Assembly: GCA_001516045.1 (NCBI GenBank) | Contig: LOEW01000282.1 | Location: forward strand, 1-33,631 | Reading direction: 5' to 3' | Length of the DNA: 33,631 nucleotides | Source: Desulfosporosinus sp. BRH_c37 | GTDB taxonomy: Bacteria > Bacillota > Desulfitobacteriia > Desulfitobacteriales > Desulfitobacteriaceae | Shown here: piece by piece, positions 8,434 through 16,107 of the stretch | Layout of the letters: each line of letters opens with the position of its first letter | Numbering within the stretch: the first letter of the stretch is position 1 | Notes under the pieces: model-generated | The model's input: the letters and a program-made list of their open reading frames with translations, nothing else | Told to the model about the DNA's origin: nothing | The model's database searches: none | Made by a program: the position numbers and the translations under genes

Positions 8434-9567
8434 TTACTTTTGTGGAAGCACGGCAGTAAAGACTGTCTTTTCTGTATTACTTTGCACGAAAATATTGCCT
8501 CCATGCGCGTTTGCGATTTCTTTGGCAATAGCCAGTCCAAGCCCGGCACCGCCTGTATTGGTAGAACGGGATGTGTCCAGCCGAAAAAATTTCTCAAATA
8601 TCGTTTCCAGTTTTTCTCGTGGAATAGGATTACCTTGATTCGTAAAAGTTATAATAATATTTTTATCTTGCTGCTGAGCGGAAATATCAATGACGCTGTT
8701 TTCATAACTGTAGGCTATCGCGTTTTTCAGGATGTTATTGAATACACGGGCCAGTTTGTCTGCGTCTCCCCACAGTGTAAGGCCGTCTGGTACATTGACG
8801 GACATCTGCTTTCCTTGTGGAGTCAGCATTGGATAAAATTCGTCCGCCATCTGCTGGAGCATGAATAGTAAATTGATTTTTTCTTTATTCAAAACAATCG
8901 TTTGAAGATTAAATCTTGTGATCTCAAAAAACTCATTGATAAGCTGCTCTAATCGATAAGCTTTTTCCAAGGTAATACCGACATATTTTGCCTTCTGTTC
9001 AGGAGGCATATCAGGAGCTTCATCGAGAAGACTTAAGTATCCTATAACGGAGGTCAGAGGTGTCTTTATATCATGAGCCAAGTAAACTACCAAATCATTT
9101 TTGCGTTGCTCGGCATCAAGAGTAGCTTTTTTTTGTTTTTCCAAGTAGTTTTTTATCTGATTTAGCTTATTTTCCATAAAATCCAATTCTGGCGATAAGG
9201 TAATTTCTGCATCGGATTCCTCAGCAAGTTTATCCATTCCAGCACTGACTTCATCAAAATATTTTGTGAACCAAGAAACAGAAAAAATAACTAAAAATAT
9301 TAGGATTACACCAAAAAGGATCATGTACATATTGTTGCGAATCACCAACTGATAGATTGTCTGTGCGTCCGAATTTCTAAAATGAAAAGCATTGACTAAA
9401 AATCGAACGATACGATCTCCGATCTCTCCACGCAGGATATTGCGCAATAGATAAACAGTCACAGCGGCGGCGACTATAAAAAGGAGCATTCGAAAAAATA
9501 CTTTTCTTTTTAATTTTGTATAATCATTCCTTCTTTTATCTCTCTTACTTTTCAATTTTATAGCCAA
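8434..9567 (-). CDS. vanS: VanS-like membrane sensor histidine kinase
   Basis: The protein strongly resembles VanS of the VanA/VanB class. Two membrane segments (about residues 26-43 and 80-100) flank a short external loop. A HAMP-like linker leads to the H-box YLAHDIKTPLTS (phospho-accepting H165), N-box NNILKNAIAYS, and glycine-rich boxes including GGAGLGLAIAKEI. I chose the TTG at 9567, giving 377 residues, because it aligns with the known VanS start (IKLK...NDYxKLxRK) and overlaps the end of vanR as in vanRS operons. The open frame extends to 9612, and a second TTG at 9555 is possible. It would phosphorylate the VanR-like partner in response to envelope stress or glycopeptide. No vanH, vanA/B/D or vanX ligase genes are present. 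Confidence 0.88.
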   Translation of the reverse strand: MAIKLKSKRDKRRNDYTKLKRKVFFRMLLFIVAAAVTVYLLRNILRGEIGDRIVRFLVNAFHFRNSDAQTIYQLVIRNNMYMILFGVILIFLVIFSVSWFTKYFDEVSAGMDKLAEESDAEITLSPELDFMENKLNQIKNYLEKQKKATLDAEQRKNDLVVYLAHDIKTPLTSVIGYLSLLDEAPDMPPEQKAKYVGITLEKAYRLEQLINEFFEITRFNLQTIVLNKEKINLLFMLQQMADEFYPMLTPQGKQMSVNVPDGLTLWGDADKLARVFNNILKNAIAYSYENSVIDISAQQQDKNIIITFTNQGNPIPREKLETIFEKFFRLDTSRSTNTGGAGLGLAIAKEIANAHGGNIFVQSNTEKTVFTAVLPQK

Positions 9568-10243
9568 CTCCCCATACCGTTTTGATATATTTGGGATGTT
9601 CCGCGTTGTCATGCATTTTTTCTCTTAAATGCCTGATATGAACCATTACCGTATTATTGCTATTGGTGAAATACTTAGCTCCCCATACCTCATGGAACAA
9701 TTCTTCCGAACTGACCACCCGTCCGCGATTAGAGCAAAGGACCCAAAGAATTGAAAATTCCGTAGGTGTGAGAGATAGTTTTTTATCATTCAGCGTACAT
9801 TCATGGGTGTCCATGTCCAATACCACGCCGGAAAAAGCGATCTGGTGTTCTTCCTGGTTTGGCTCCGCGGAATTATACTTGGTAAACCTCCGGAGCTGCG
9901 CCTTGACACGAGCAATCAGCTCCAATGGACGGAACGGTTTTGTTACATAATCATCCGCACCTAGTGTCAATCCGGTAATTTTATCAATTTCTTCTTCTTT
10001 AGCAGTCAGCATAATAACAGGGAAATTATGATTTTCCCTAATTTTCTGGCAGAGAGTAAAGCCATCAATATCCGGCAGCATGACATCAAGTATCGCAAGA
10101 TCTAACTGTTCCGACTCAACACACCGGAACGCATCTTGACCGTTATAAAATTTGTATATTGTAAAACCTTCATTTTTTAAATAAACTTCAATTAGGTCCG
10201 CTATGGACTGCTCATCGTCTACAACCAAAATATTGATACTCAT
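9545..10243 (-). CDS. vanR: VanR-like OmpR-family response regulator
   Basis: From ATG 10243 (AGAAGGG, 9 nt upstream) the product is 232 residues, essentially the length of VanR. The receiver domain has the acidic pair DD9-10, phospho-acceptor D53 in AILDVMLP, T80 and K102 in TKPFRPLEL. The C-terminal winged helix has PTEFSIL, HIRHLREKM and ends KTVWGVGYKIEK, all as in VanR. The last codons overlap the vanS start. A three-half-site array with TATAAT lies upstream, suggesting autoregulation. The same array precedes the D-Ala-D-Ala carboxypeptidase gene 6 kb away, a plausible target. Orphan VanRS pairs without resistance ligases occur in anaerobes; here the pair probably governs peptidoglycan maintenance. 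Confidence 0.9.
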   Translation of the reverse strand: MSINILVVDDEQSIADLIEVYLKNEGFTIYKFYNGQDAFRCVESEQLDLAILDVMLPDIDGFTLCQKIRENHNFPVIMLTAKEEEIDKITGLTLGADDYVTKPFRPLELIARVKAQLRRFTKYNSAEPNQEEHQIAFSGVVLDMDTHECTLNDKKLSLTPTEFSILWVLCSNRGRVVSSEELFHEVWGAKYFTNSNNTVMVHIRHLREKMHDNAEHPKYIKTVWGVGYKIEK

Positions 10244-10278
10244 AAGTTCTATCCCTTCTTCCTGATTAAACACTCATT

Positions 10279-10348
10279 ATTATAGTACCGCAAAACAAAA
10301 ATCTATAACATAATAATTTTCTTATGAAAACCTTAAGGTTTTATTAAT
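10279..10348 (-). promoter_or_regulatory. vanR promoter with three 11-bp-phased regulator half-sites
   Basis: Read on the minus strand: ATTAAT (10348-10343), CTTAAG (10337-10332) and CATAAG (10326-10321), each separated by exactly 5 nt. After 36 nt comes TATAAT (10284-10279), with a poor -35 (TATAGA, 10307-10302). Tandem TTAA-core half-sites with an 11-bp period are the classic geometry for OmpR/PhoB-family dimers. The centre (10327-10342) is also a perfect 16-bp palindrome. A weak -35 fits a promoter needing an activator. Confidence 0.55.
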
Positions 10349-10438
10349 ATAGGCTTTAATCTATTTCCCATACTAATATAAAGGCCTACCATATGAAATG
10401 CAATTCTTTCATAGAAAACGTCCATTATCCGGCATTCC

Positions 10439-10949
10439 TTAGCTCATATCAGGCAGCTTGTCTCGCAAGTATTTTTTCAGCACCGGGTATACATAGAAGT
10501 TGGTAATCAAGCCTATTAAGCTCATTGTTATGAACAGGAACATCAAAATTCCCACCGCAGGGAGCAGTAAGAGCGGCAATAGAGCCAATACAGAGCAAAG
10601 GGCGAGTATCCCCAGATTTGGAAAGAACCTGATTATAGAAAATATAAAAGCGTTTTTATATATCTGTTTGACTGAAAGCCTGAATGTAATCAGCATCGGA
10701 TAGATATGCAGGGCCGACTGTCACAACCGGTATACATACCAGGATAGCACCGGCTGCAAAGTAAACCATCAATTCATAAATGCTATTGCCTGTCATAACT
10801 GTGCTTTTATTCAGCATCGGCAGAAAAAACTGTGCAACCAGAGGCATCACTATCACTGCAGGCAAATTGAATAAAAGGAACAGCATATTCAGCTTGACAA
10901 GGTGCCAGAACTTGCGCAGGAATATATTGAAGAAAATTACAATCCGGGG
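10439..10949 (-). pseudogene. YesL-family (DUF624) membrane protein, internally deleted and frameshifted
   Basis: Two overlapping minus-strand frames make up one broken gene. The first reads PRIVIFF...FLRKFWHLVKLN then several hydrophobic segments to VTVGPA near 10707. The second, in another frame, resumes at about YPMLITFRLSVKQIYKNAF and ends GLITNFYVYPVLKKYL before the stop at 10439. Both match successive parts of YesL/DUF624 integral membrane proteins. The piece that normally follows VGPA (the loop leading to the long cytoplasmic segment, roughly 50 residues) is missing, as are about 25 N-terminal residues and the start codon. At about 10945-10958 the remnant abuts a histidine kinase fragment in the opposite orientation, so that end is a deletion junction. 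It is non-functional. Confidence 0.75.
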
Positions 10950-10957
10950 CGAATTGA

Positions 10958-11476
10958 ATGACCAAGCTTATCAATGACCTTTTGTCTATGGCTAAATTAG
11001 AGGATGTAAATCTAGAAACGCGAAAAGTACCCTTTAATCTTAGCAACTCTATTCATGATGTGCTGTTGTCAATGGATGCAGTAATGATTGAAAAAGGTAT
11101 TAAGCTCTCCGCTTCGATAGAACCTGACATAATGGTTAAAGGCGACTCAGATAGAGTTAAGCAGGTTGTCACGATCTTATTAGATAATGCGATCAAATAC
11201 ACCAATGAAAATGGGCAGATTGATATTTCACTCCTAAAATCAAAACGACAAGTAATCTATTCGATAAAAAATAGTGGCAAAGGGATTGCAAAACAAGATT
11301 TGCCGAAAGTTTTTGATAGATTTTATAGAGCTGACCCCTCCAGAACACAGGAGATCGGCGGTTATGGTTTAGGTTTATCCATTGCGAAAACAATCCTAGA
11401 CAGCTTAGGCGGCGAGATACATGTCAAAAGTATGGAGGATGAGTTCACGACTTTTACTTTTACACTTAGACTGTAA
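10958..11476 (+). pseudogene. Histidine kinase C-terminal fragment (ATPase domain only)
   Basis: The 172 residues begin at the end of the dimerisation helix (MTKLINDLLSMAKLE) and contain a complete HATPase domain: N-box ILLDNAIKYT, G1 NSGKGI, F-box FDRFYRAD and G2 GGYGLGLSIAKT. The phospho-accepting histidine helix, the membrane segments and the sensor are all absent. A TGA stop lies immediately upstream in the same frame, and the ATG at 10958 has no ribosome binding site. It is therefore a stump of a longer kinase joined to the YesL remnant. The paralogous VanS-like kinase nearby is distinct in sequence. A truncated receiver domain at 30018 could have been its partner, but nothing proves that. 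Confidence 0.75.
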
Positions 11477-11486
11477 TGCAGGCGAT

Positions 11487-11972
11487 CTACCATTTCAACA
11501 AGCACAAGTTGAAATACAACCTACTTACAGTGGTCAATTCCGTCACGGCCAGGCACATCCAAAAAATATACGGTTTCTTCAAAATTCCACCTATAACGCC
11601 TATAATTCCTCCAATTAATCCCCCTGTCAAAGATTTTATAAAGATCATTTTAATAATCTGTTGCTTACTCATCCCAACCGAACGCAACACTGCCAGTGAT
11701 AGACTGTTCAAAGAAAGCTTAATTTCTTCAACTTTATTCCTTTCTTTCTTAACGGAGTCAGCGTATTCAGCCAATTGAACTTTGGAAATAACCCTTTCCT
11801 TATATAACACCTCGCCTATATTTGCCAAATCTGCCTCGGCTTTCTTAAGTAATTCTTCCTCGTATTTTTGGCTATTCAATAACTTTTTGGACTCATCATC
11901 ATTGATGTTTTCTTTACTACACCCCACTAGCGTAAACAACAATAAAATTAATGTTATAGATAGCTTCCTCAT
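11487..11972 (-). pseudogene. Chimeric ORF: lipoprotein N-terminus fused to an FtsX-type permease fragment
   Basis: The 161-residue frame starts properly (ATG 11972, AAAGGGG about 8 nt upstream) with a lipoprotein signal and lipobox LVGC (C18), then a charged helical region to about residue 90. At about base 11696 the sequence switches to AVLRSVGMSKQQIIKMIFI and a glycine-rich membrane helix. That is the hallmark of the C-terminal part of FtsX/MacB-type ABC permeases, not of lipoproteins. The last 30 residues resemble neither. A deletion thus seems to have fused two genes in frame. The 8-bp hairpin ATTTCAAC/GTTGAAAT at 11492-11515 lies at its 3' end. A short lipoprotein could still be made, but the fusion is probably accidental. 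Confidence 0.6.
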
Positions 11973-11988
11973 TTGTGCACACCCCTTT

Positions 11989-12027
11989 AAAAATAAAAAC
12001 CCCTCACCTTAATACTAAAGGTGAAGG
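11989..12027 (-). terminator. Rho-independent terminator of the leuCD operon
   Basis: On the minus strand the hairpin formed by TCACCTT (12004-12010) and AAGGTGA (12018-12024), extended by C/G pairs past one mismatch, is followed by a TTTTTATTTTTA tract (12000-11989). It lies about 40 nt after the leuD stop codon and points the right way to end that transcript. Confidence 0.8.
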
Positions 12028-12068
12028 AGGTGCTGCACATCATACTTAAGATATAGTTTATCTCTATC

Positions 12069-12617
12069 TTAGGTCATGTTTTTCTGCGCTATGATAGCCA
12101 GTTGGGTTCTGTCCCTGCACTCCAATCCGTCATGATCTCCCCTCCTATTATCAATATACTTTACGATCCCACCACAATTCAATATATCTTGCATGAAGGC
12201 TGGCAAAGGAGTGATTTCGAGGTTACTGTCGGAGGTGATATTTCTGATGACCCCCTTTTGAGTGTCGATCTCCAGTACATCACCCTGTCTGATCTCATCC
12301 GCTTTTTCACATTCCACCAACAGTAGGCCAATATTGATGGCGTTGCGATAAAAAATCCTGGCAAAGCTTCTGGCGATGACCGCACTGACACCTCTTTCCT
12401 TTAGCACGGCAGGAGCCTGTTCCCTTGAAGATCCGCACCCAAAGTTATCATTGCCGCTAATCATATCCCCCGGTTTAAAATCGTTCGCAAAGTTTCCATA
12501 GAATTCAAAGGTATGGGTAGCTATTTGCTGGATTGTAGACAGACTCAGGTATTGGGCAGGAATGATCTGATCGGTATCCACATTATCTCCAAATTTGATC
12601 GTTCTACCTTTGATCAT
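12069..12617 (-). CDS. leuD: 3-isopropylmalate dehydratase-type small subunit (LeuD-like)
   Basis: The 182-residue protein is the swivelling domain of an aconitase-family hydro-lyase. It has the opening DNVDTDQIIPAQYL and the substrate-binding loop NFGCGSSREQAP, followed by ARSFARIFYRNAINIGLLL. It pairs with the large subunit encoded 1 bp upstream. Typical LeuD is about 165 residues and ends soon after GGIVKYI. Here about 25 extra residues (rich in D, R and G) follow, which may be natural or a read-through extension. LeuCD isomerises isopropylmalate, but close relatives act on homoaconitate, citramalate or 2,3-dimethylmalate. No leuA or leuB is nearby, so the substrate is uncertain. The terminator 40 nt downstream closes the operon. 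Confidence 0.85.
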   Translation of the reverse strand: MIKGRTIKFGDNVDTDQIIPAQYLSLSTIQQIATHTFEFYGNFANDFKPGDMISGNDNFGCGSSREQAPAVLKERGVSAVIARSFARIFYRNAINIGLLLVECEKADEIRQGDVLEIDTQKGVIRNITSDSNLEITPLPAFMQDILNCGGIVKYIDNRRGDHDGLECRDRTQLAIIAQKNMT

Positions 12618-12618
12618 C

Positions 12619-13869
12619 TTAGATCACCTTCCTTGGATCGGTTATTCTTCCATAGAGTGCAGAAGCTGCAGCCGTTGCTGGGCTTGCAAGATAGATTTCT
12701 CCATCTGGGCTACCCACGCGGCCTTTGAAATTCCGATTAGCCGTTGTAAGGAGCCGCTCACCAGGCCCAATAAGGCCAATCGTACCGCCAAAGCAGGCAC
12801 TGCAGCCAGGGGGGGATACCATAGCTCCGCTTTCCATAAAAGTCCCGATCAGACCTCGTTCCAGGGCCTTCATGTATACCGCGTTGCTGGCCGGTGTGAC
12901 CAGCATCCGCACCTTGTCGGAGATCTTTTTCCCCTTCAGAATAGCCGCCGCTGTTTCAAGATCCTCAAACCTGCCATTGGTACAGGCACCCAAAAACACT
13001 TCATCAATCTCAAGACCTTCAAAGTCGGACAGGGGTTTGACTTGATCCACGCTATGGGGATAGGCGATCTGGGGTACCAAGTCCTCTACATTGTAAGTTA
13101 ATACCCGTTCATATGAAGCATCCTCATCGTCCTCAATGAGCGGATAACCCTCTCTTCCCATCTCCTTCATAAAGGTTTTAACTTTTTCATCAGGTTGCAT
13201 ATAGGCAAATTTTGCTCCTGCTTCAATGCCCATGTTGCAAAGAGTCACCCGCTCTGAAACCGTCAAATCCCTAATGGCCTCTCCTTCAAAAACCAAGGCC
13301 TTATAGGTAGCACCCTTGGCAGTCAGGTCACTGATCACCTTTAGGGCGAGATCCTTGGCGTAGACACCCTGAGGCCATTTTCCGCTGACCCGGATCTTGA
13401 TGGCGAAAGGGACCTTGATCCAGACCTTACCCTCCATCCAACCAACCGCCACATCCGTTGATCCCATCCCTGTGGACAGAGTTCCAATGGCCCCATAGGA
13501 ACAGGTATGGGAATCGGCACCAATGATAAAATCGCCCGGTTTGGCATGATGCTCCAACATGAGCTGATGGCATACCCCCACACCATCGTAAACGTAGTTC
13601 AACTCCTGATCCCTCCCAAACTGCCGCATCTTTTTGTGGGTTTCCGCTGCATCAACCGAACAGCAAGGAGTATAGTGATCCATAACCAAGATCACCTTTT
13701 CCCGATCAAAAACCTTTTTACCTTTTAACTCTTTTTGGAATACATCAATCGATAGAGTAGTTGTAGCATCATTGGCCATCACATAATCAAGCTTCACATC
13801 AACGATCTGTCCCGGTTTAACGGTCTTGAGACCTGCATGGGTTGCAATAATTTTTTCAATCGCGTTCAT
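12619..13869 (-). CDS. leuC: 3-isopropylmalate dehydratase-type large subunit (LeuC-like)
   Basis: The large subunit carries the catalytic [4Fe-4S] cluster. Its ligands are visible as C296 in GACTNGR and C356/C359 in PPGCSACFGG, numbered from the ATG at 13869. Substrate motifs MDHYTP and GADSHTCSYGA are present. I prefer the ATG at 13869, which has AAAGGGGG 8 nt upstream, over the TTG two codons earlier. At 416 residues it is the shorter anaerobe/archaeal type that also includes homoaconitase and dimethylmalate dehydratase. It dehydrates and rehydrates a branched malate-type acid with its leuD-like partner. A LysR gene is divergently transcribed, so substrate-responsive control is likely. Confidence 0.88.
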   Translation of the reverse strand: MNAIEKIIATHAGLKTVKPGQIVDVKLDYVMANDATTTLSIDVFQKELKGKKVFDREKVILVMDHYTPCCSVDAAETHKKMRQFGRDQELNYVYDGVGVCHQLMLEHHAKPGDFIIGADSHTCSYGAIGTLSTGMGSTDVAVGWMEGKVWIKVPFAIKIRVSGKWPQGVYAKDLALKVISDLTAKGATYKALVFEGEAIRDLTVSERVTLCNMGIEAGAKFAYMQPDEKVKTFMKEMGREGYPLIEDDEDASYERVLTYNVEDLVPQIAYPHSVDQVKPLSDFEGLEIDEVFLGACTNGRFEDLETAAAILKGKKISDKVRMLVTPASNAVYMKALERGLIGTFMESGAMVSPPGCSACFGGTIGLIGPGERLLTTANRNFKGRVGSPDGEIYLASPATAAASALYGRITDPRKVI

Positions 13870-13891
13870 AAGCAATCCCCCTTTTCATTTA

Positions 13892-13920
13892 TTTCATCCT
13901 ACTCCATTTTTTGTTATAAT
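13892..13920 (+). promoter_or_regulatory. Probable promoter of the LysR gene in the leuC-lysR divergent region
   Basis: A perfect TATAAT at 13915-13920 lies 17 nt after a poor -35 (TTTCAT, 13892-13897). It would give a leader of about 40 nt before the LysR start. The 95-bp divergent region is short enough for one bound LysR protein to affect both promoters. I found no convincing T-N11-A box. Confidence 0.4.
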
Positions 13921-13964
13921 TAAAATGCCTGTTTTTCATAGGACTCATAACTGGAGGTTATGCC

Positions 13965-14858
13965 ATGTTGCATACAGAGCTTTATAAGGTTTTCTATTTC
14001 GCTGCTATGTGCCGAAGCCTTTCTGAAGCTGCAGAAAGACTCTATATTAGTCAGCCAGCCATCAGTAAATCTATTAAAAAGCTGGAAACCTTAACTGGTT
14101 GTACGCTTTTCATCAGAAATTCTAAGGGTGTCACCCTCACAACAGAAGGACAGATTCTCTATGATTATGTCAAAAGTGCCTTTGAAACTCTGCACAATGG
14201 AGAGCTGATGCTTGAAAAGCTAAAACAGAGGACCGAGGGTATTGTCAAAGTGGGCATAAGCGATACGCTGTGCAGATACTTCTTTTTGCCTTATTTAGAA
14301 TCATTTCATTATCAGTACCCAGGCATACACATTCAAATCATCAACCGACCTTCACCGGATACCTTGAAGCTTTTGGAGCAAGGGCAGCTTGATTTTGGGA
14401 TTATCAGCATTCCCAGGGACAAGGGAGACCTGGAATATATCGAGTTGATGACCATCCAGGACATCTTTGTGGCAGGCAGTAAATATGACATCCCTGCTTG
14501 CGCCCTCTCCCTTAAGAAACTTGTAAGTTACCCACTCCTCATGATGGAGGCCGGGAATCTGTCAAGAATCCATATCGATGACTATTTTATGGCCAATCAT
14601 CTCAGCTTTACCCCAGAAATAGAGATCAGCAGTATGGATATCTTAATTGAATTTGCAAAAATCGGGTTGGGGATTGCCACAGTAATCAAAAATTTTGTAA
14701 CTGAGGAACTAGCACTAGGTATACTGAAGGAAATTCCAATCTCCCCTGCCCTACCGCCACGCACAATAGGTATTGCACAGAAAAGGAATATTCCGGTTTC
14801 TCTGGCTTCCCAGTCCTTTATAGCGTTTTTAAAAAGAACAAGGGTTTGGAGTCATTGA
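13965..14858 (+). CDS. LysR-family transcriptional regulator
   Basis: The 297-residue protein has an N-terminal winged helix-turn-helix (about 3-62, containing SLSEAAERLYISQPAISKSI). A substrate-binding domain follows, starting at about residue 90 (GIVKVGISDTL). Length and architecture are those of LysR regulators. The ATG has GGAGG 7 nt upstream. It is divergent from the leuCD-like operon, the usual arrangement for a regulator of that operon, and the effector is probably its substrate or product. The TGA stop (14856-14858) falls in the terminal TTGACA of an IS200/IS605 remnant, so the last few residues may have been replaced by the insertion. Confidence 0.88.
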   Translation: MLHTELYKVFYFAAMCRSLSEAAERLYISQPAISKSIKKLETLTGCTLFIRNSKGVTLTTEGQILYDYVKSAFETLHNGELMLEKLKQRTEGIVKVGISDTLCRYFFLPYLESFHYQYPGIHIQIINRPSPDTLKLLEQGQLDFGIISIPRDKGDLEYIELMTIQDIFVAGSKYDIPACALSLKKLVSYPLLMMEAGNLSRIHIDDYFMANHLSFTPEIEISSMDILIEFAKIGLGIATVIKNFVTEELALGILKEIPISPALPPRTIGIAQKRNIPVSLASQSFIAFLKRTRVWSH

Positions 14859-14960
14859 CACTCCCCTTGGATGAATCCAGGGGATTCCAGGTTCATCATA
14901 CCGACTGATGCCGTGTACTCCCCAAGCTTAAACCGTGTGTCCCACGGCAAAGAAATTTAT
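14855..14960 (-). ncRNA. Remnant of the TnpB omega-RNA (reRNA) 3' region
   Basis: In IS605 elements the guide-bearing omega RNA is read from the tnpB 3' end into the right end. After the tnpB stop at 14957 there are nested hairpins on the minus strand: CCGTG/CACGG (14945-14933) within a longer GCCGTG/CACGGC pairing, then the segment AGCTTGGGGAG and the terminal hairpin. The guide would have been the lysR 3' end next to the tip. The scaffold half looks intact although the nuclease is not. Confidence 0.4.
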
Positions 14961-15225
14961 CCTGCCAGCCTTAATCCTTCTCTAAGGATATTTTTGGCGG
15001 CGTTTTCATCTCGATCATGGTGCAAGCCACAAATTGGGCATATCCATTCTCGTAGGTTCATGTTTTTTACATCCTTATTGCGATAACCACATGCAAAACA
15101 AAGCTGACTGGATGGGAACGTTTTACCGATGATAATTATTTCTCTTCCATACCATTCCCCTTTATATTCCAGCATTGACCGGAATTCAGACCAAGAAACG
15201 TCAGCTATCGAATTTGACAGGAAAC
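14855..15225 (-). mobile_element. IS200/IS605-family remnant (right end plus 3' tnpB)
   Basis: Only the right part of an IS605-type element remains. Its tip (TGTCAA read on the minus strand, 14860-14855) is followed inward by an imperfect hairpin at 14863-14883 (CCCC/GGGG plus TGGAT/ATCCA with one bulged T), the kind recognised by the Y1 transposase TnpA at the right end. The tnpB 3' end comes next. The left end, tnpA and most of tnpB are gone; the break is at about 15225-15250. There are no terminal inverted repeats or target duplications, as expected for this family. Confidence 0.65.
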
Positions 15226-15247
15226 AGGAAACGCTCAAAATATCCAA
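14957..15247 (-). pseudogene. tnpB: TnpB RNA-guided nuclease, C-terminal fragment
   Basis: About 85 residues match the end of TnpB (OrfB): [17 protein letters not shown], then the zinc ribbon LCFACGY...ICPICG (two CxxC pairs), then [12 protein letters not shown], which includes the last RuvC aspartate. The first two catalytic acids (RuvC I and II), the bridge helix and the REC/WED parts, about 280 residues, are missing. The first dozen residues of the open frame look like flanking sequence. There is no ribosome binding site. It cannot cleave or be guided, but it marks the end of an IS605-type element. Confidence 0.85.
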
Positions 15248-15360
15248 TAGAGCGGCGTTTTAAGGGAATGTAAGGAAATTTCAATTATGGCAAAATTATG
15301 CAGGTTATTATTTGGTATATGGAGAATCTATAGCTAACTATATTTAAGGAGGGATCCCAT

Positions 15361-15948
15361 ATGTCGGGTAAAAAGATACTCATGCTGGTAGGCGACTTTG
15401 TAGAAGATTATGAAGCAATGGTACCTTTTCAATGTCTTACCATGTTAGGTTATGTCGTTCATACCGTTTGCCCAGGTAAAAACAGCGGTAATACGGTACG
15501 TACTGCCATTCACGACTTCGAAGGTGACCAAACCTATAGTGAAAAGCCAGGGCATAATTTCGCGATAACCTACGATTTTGAAAAAGTAACAGTGGATGAC
15601 TATGTTGGTTTGGTAATTCCCGGTGGGAGAGCACCAGAATACATTCGACTCAATGATAATGTTTTAAACATTGTACGGGAGTTTACCGCAAATAATAAAC
15701 CCATAGCCGCAGTTTGCCACGGTCAGCAGGTACTGGCAGCAGCCGGGGTATTGGAAGGAAAGCTTTGTACCGCCTACCCGGCAGTAAAACCTGATGTGCT
15801 TCGTGCCGGAGCTTTATGGGGAGAAATAAACGACACTTTCTCTAATGCCTACGTAGACGGTAACCTAGTAACTGCAGCTGCATGGCCCGGCCATCCAGAA
15901 TGGTTGCGGAAATTTGTTGAACTGCTGGGGGCAAAAATCGAGATTTAA
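15361..15948 (+). CDS. DJ-1/PfpI family protein
   Basis: The 195-residue protein has the DJ-1/PfpI fold markers: [15 protein letters not shown] with the conserved acid E15, the loop [12 protein letters not shown], and the nucleophile elbow [10 protein letters not shown] with reactive C119 next to H120. Relatives act as chaperones, glyoxalases or deglycases, or general stress proteins; the exact reaction cannot be read from sequence. There is no signal peptide, so it is cytoplasmic. The ATG follows a strong AAGGAGGG with 8 nt spacing. It stands alone between the IS remnant and a truncated sigma gene. The downstream gap (15949-16107) has only the weak palindrome ACGACAAGTCGT. Confidence 0.88.
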   Translation: MSGKKILMLVGDFVEDYEAMVPFQCLTMLGYVVHTVCPGKNSGNTVRTAIHDFEGDQTYSEKPGHNFAITYDFEKVTVDDYVGLVIPGGRAPEYIRLNDNVLNIVREFTANNKPIAAVCHGQQVLAAAGVLEGKLCTAYPAVKPDVLRAGALWGEINDTFSNAYVDGNLVTAAAWPGHPEWLRKFVELLGAKIEI

Positions 15949-16107
15949 TTCGATTATTAACTTATACTATTTGACGACAAGTCGTTTGTTAGTCAGACAA
16001 GGCTTTTTTAGAGGATGATTTTCATCGGAGGTCCTTTCCCAGGCACTATCCCCATCTCGTCATTTAGTTTTTTTGTACAGCATATTTGCATTTTTTCCCT
16101 CCTAAGT

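Noticed and set aside
8277..8597. 106-residue minus-strand frame across the end of the sensor kinase gene
   Set aside because: It is a shadow of the vanS-like gene in another frame; the only real signal there is the methyltransferase remnant in a different frame.
9545..10273. Complete vancomycin resistance cluster
   Set aside because: Only regulator and sensor are present; no vanH, D-Ala-D-Lac/Ser ligase or vanX gene exists in the window, so resistance cannot be claimed.
11477..11778. Plus-strand frames of 65 and 100 residues downstream of the kinase fragment
   Set aside because: Both lie opposite the lipoprotein/FtsX frame, show no domain and lack ribosome binding sites.
15350..15363. GGATCCCATATG before the DJ-1 gene, which looks like a cloning junction
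   Set aside because: It is preceded by a natural ribosome binding site and intergenic DNA, and no vector sequence is present; treated as coincidence.
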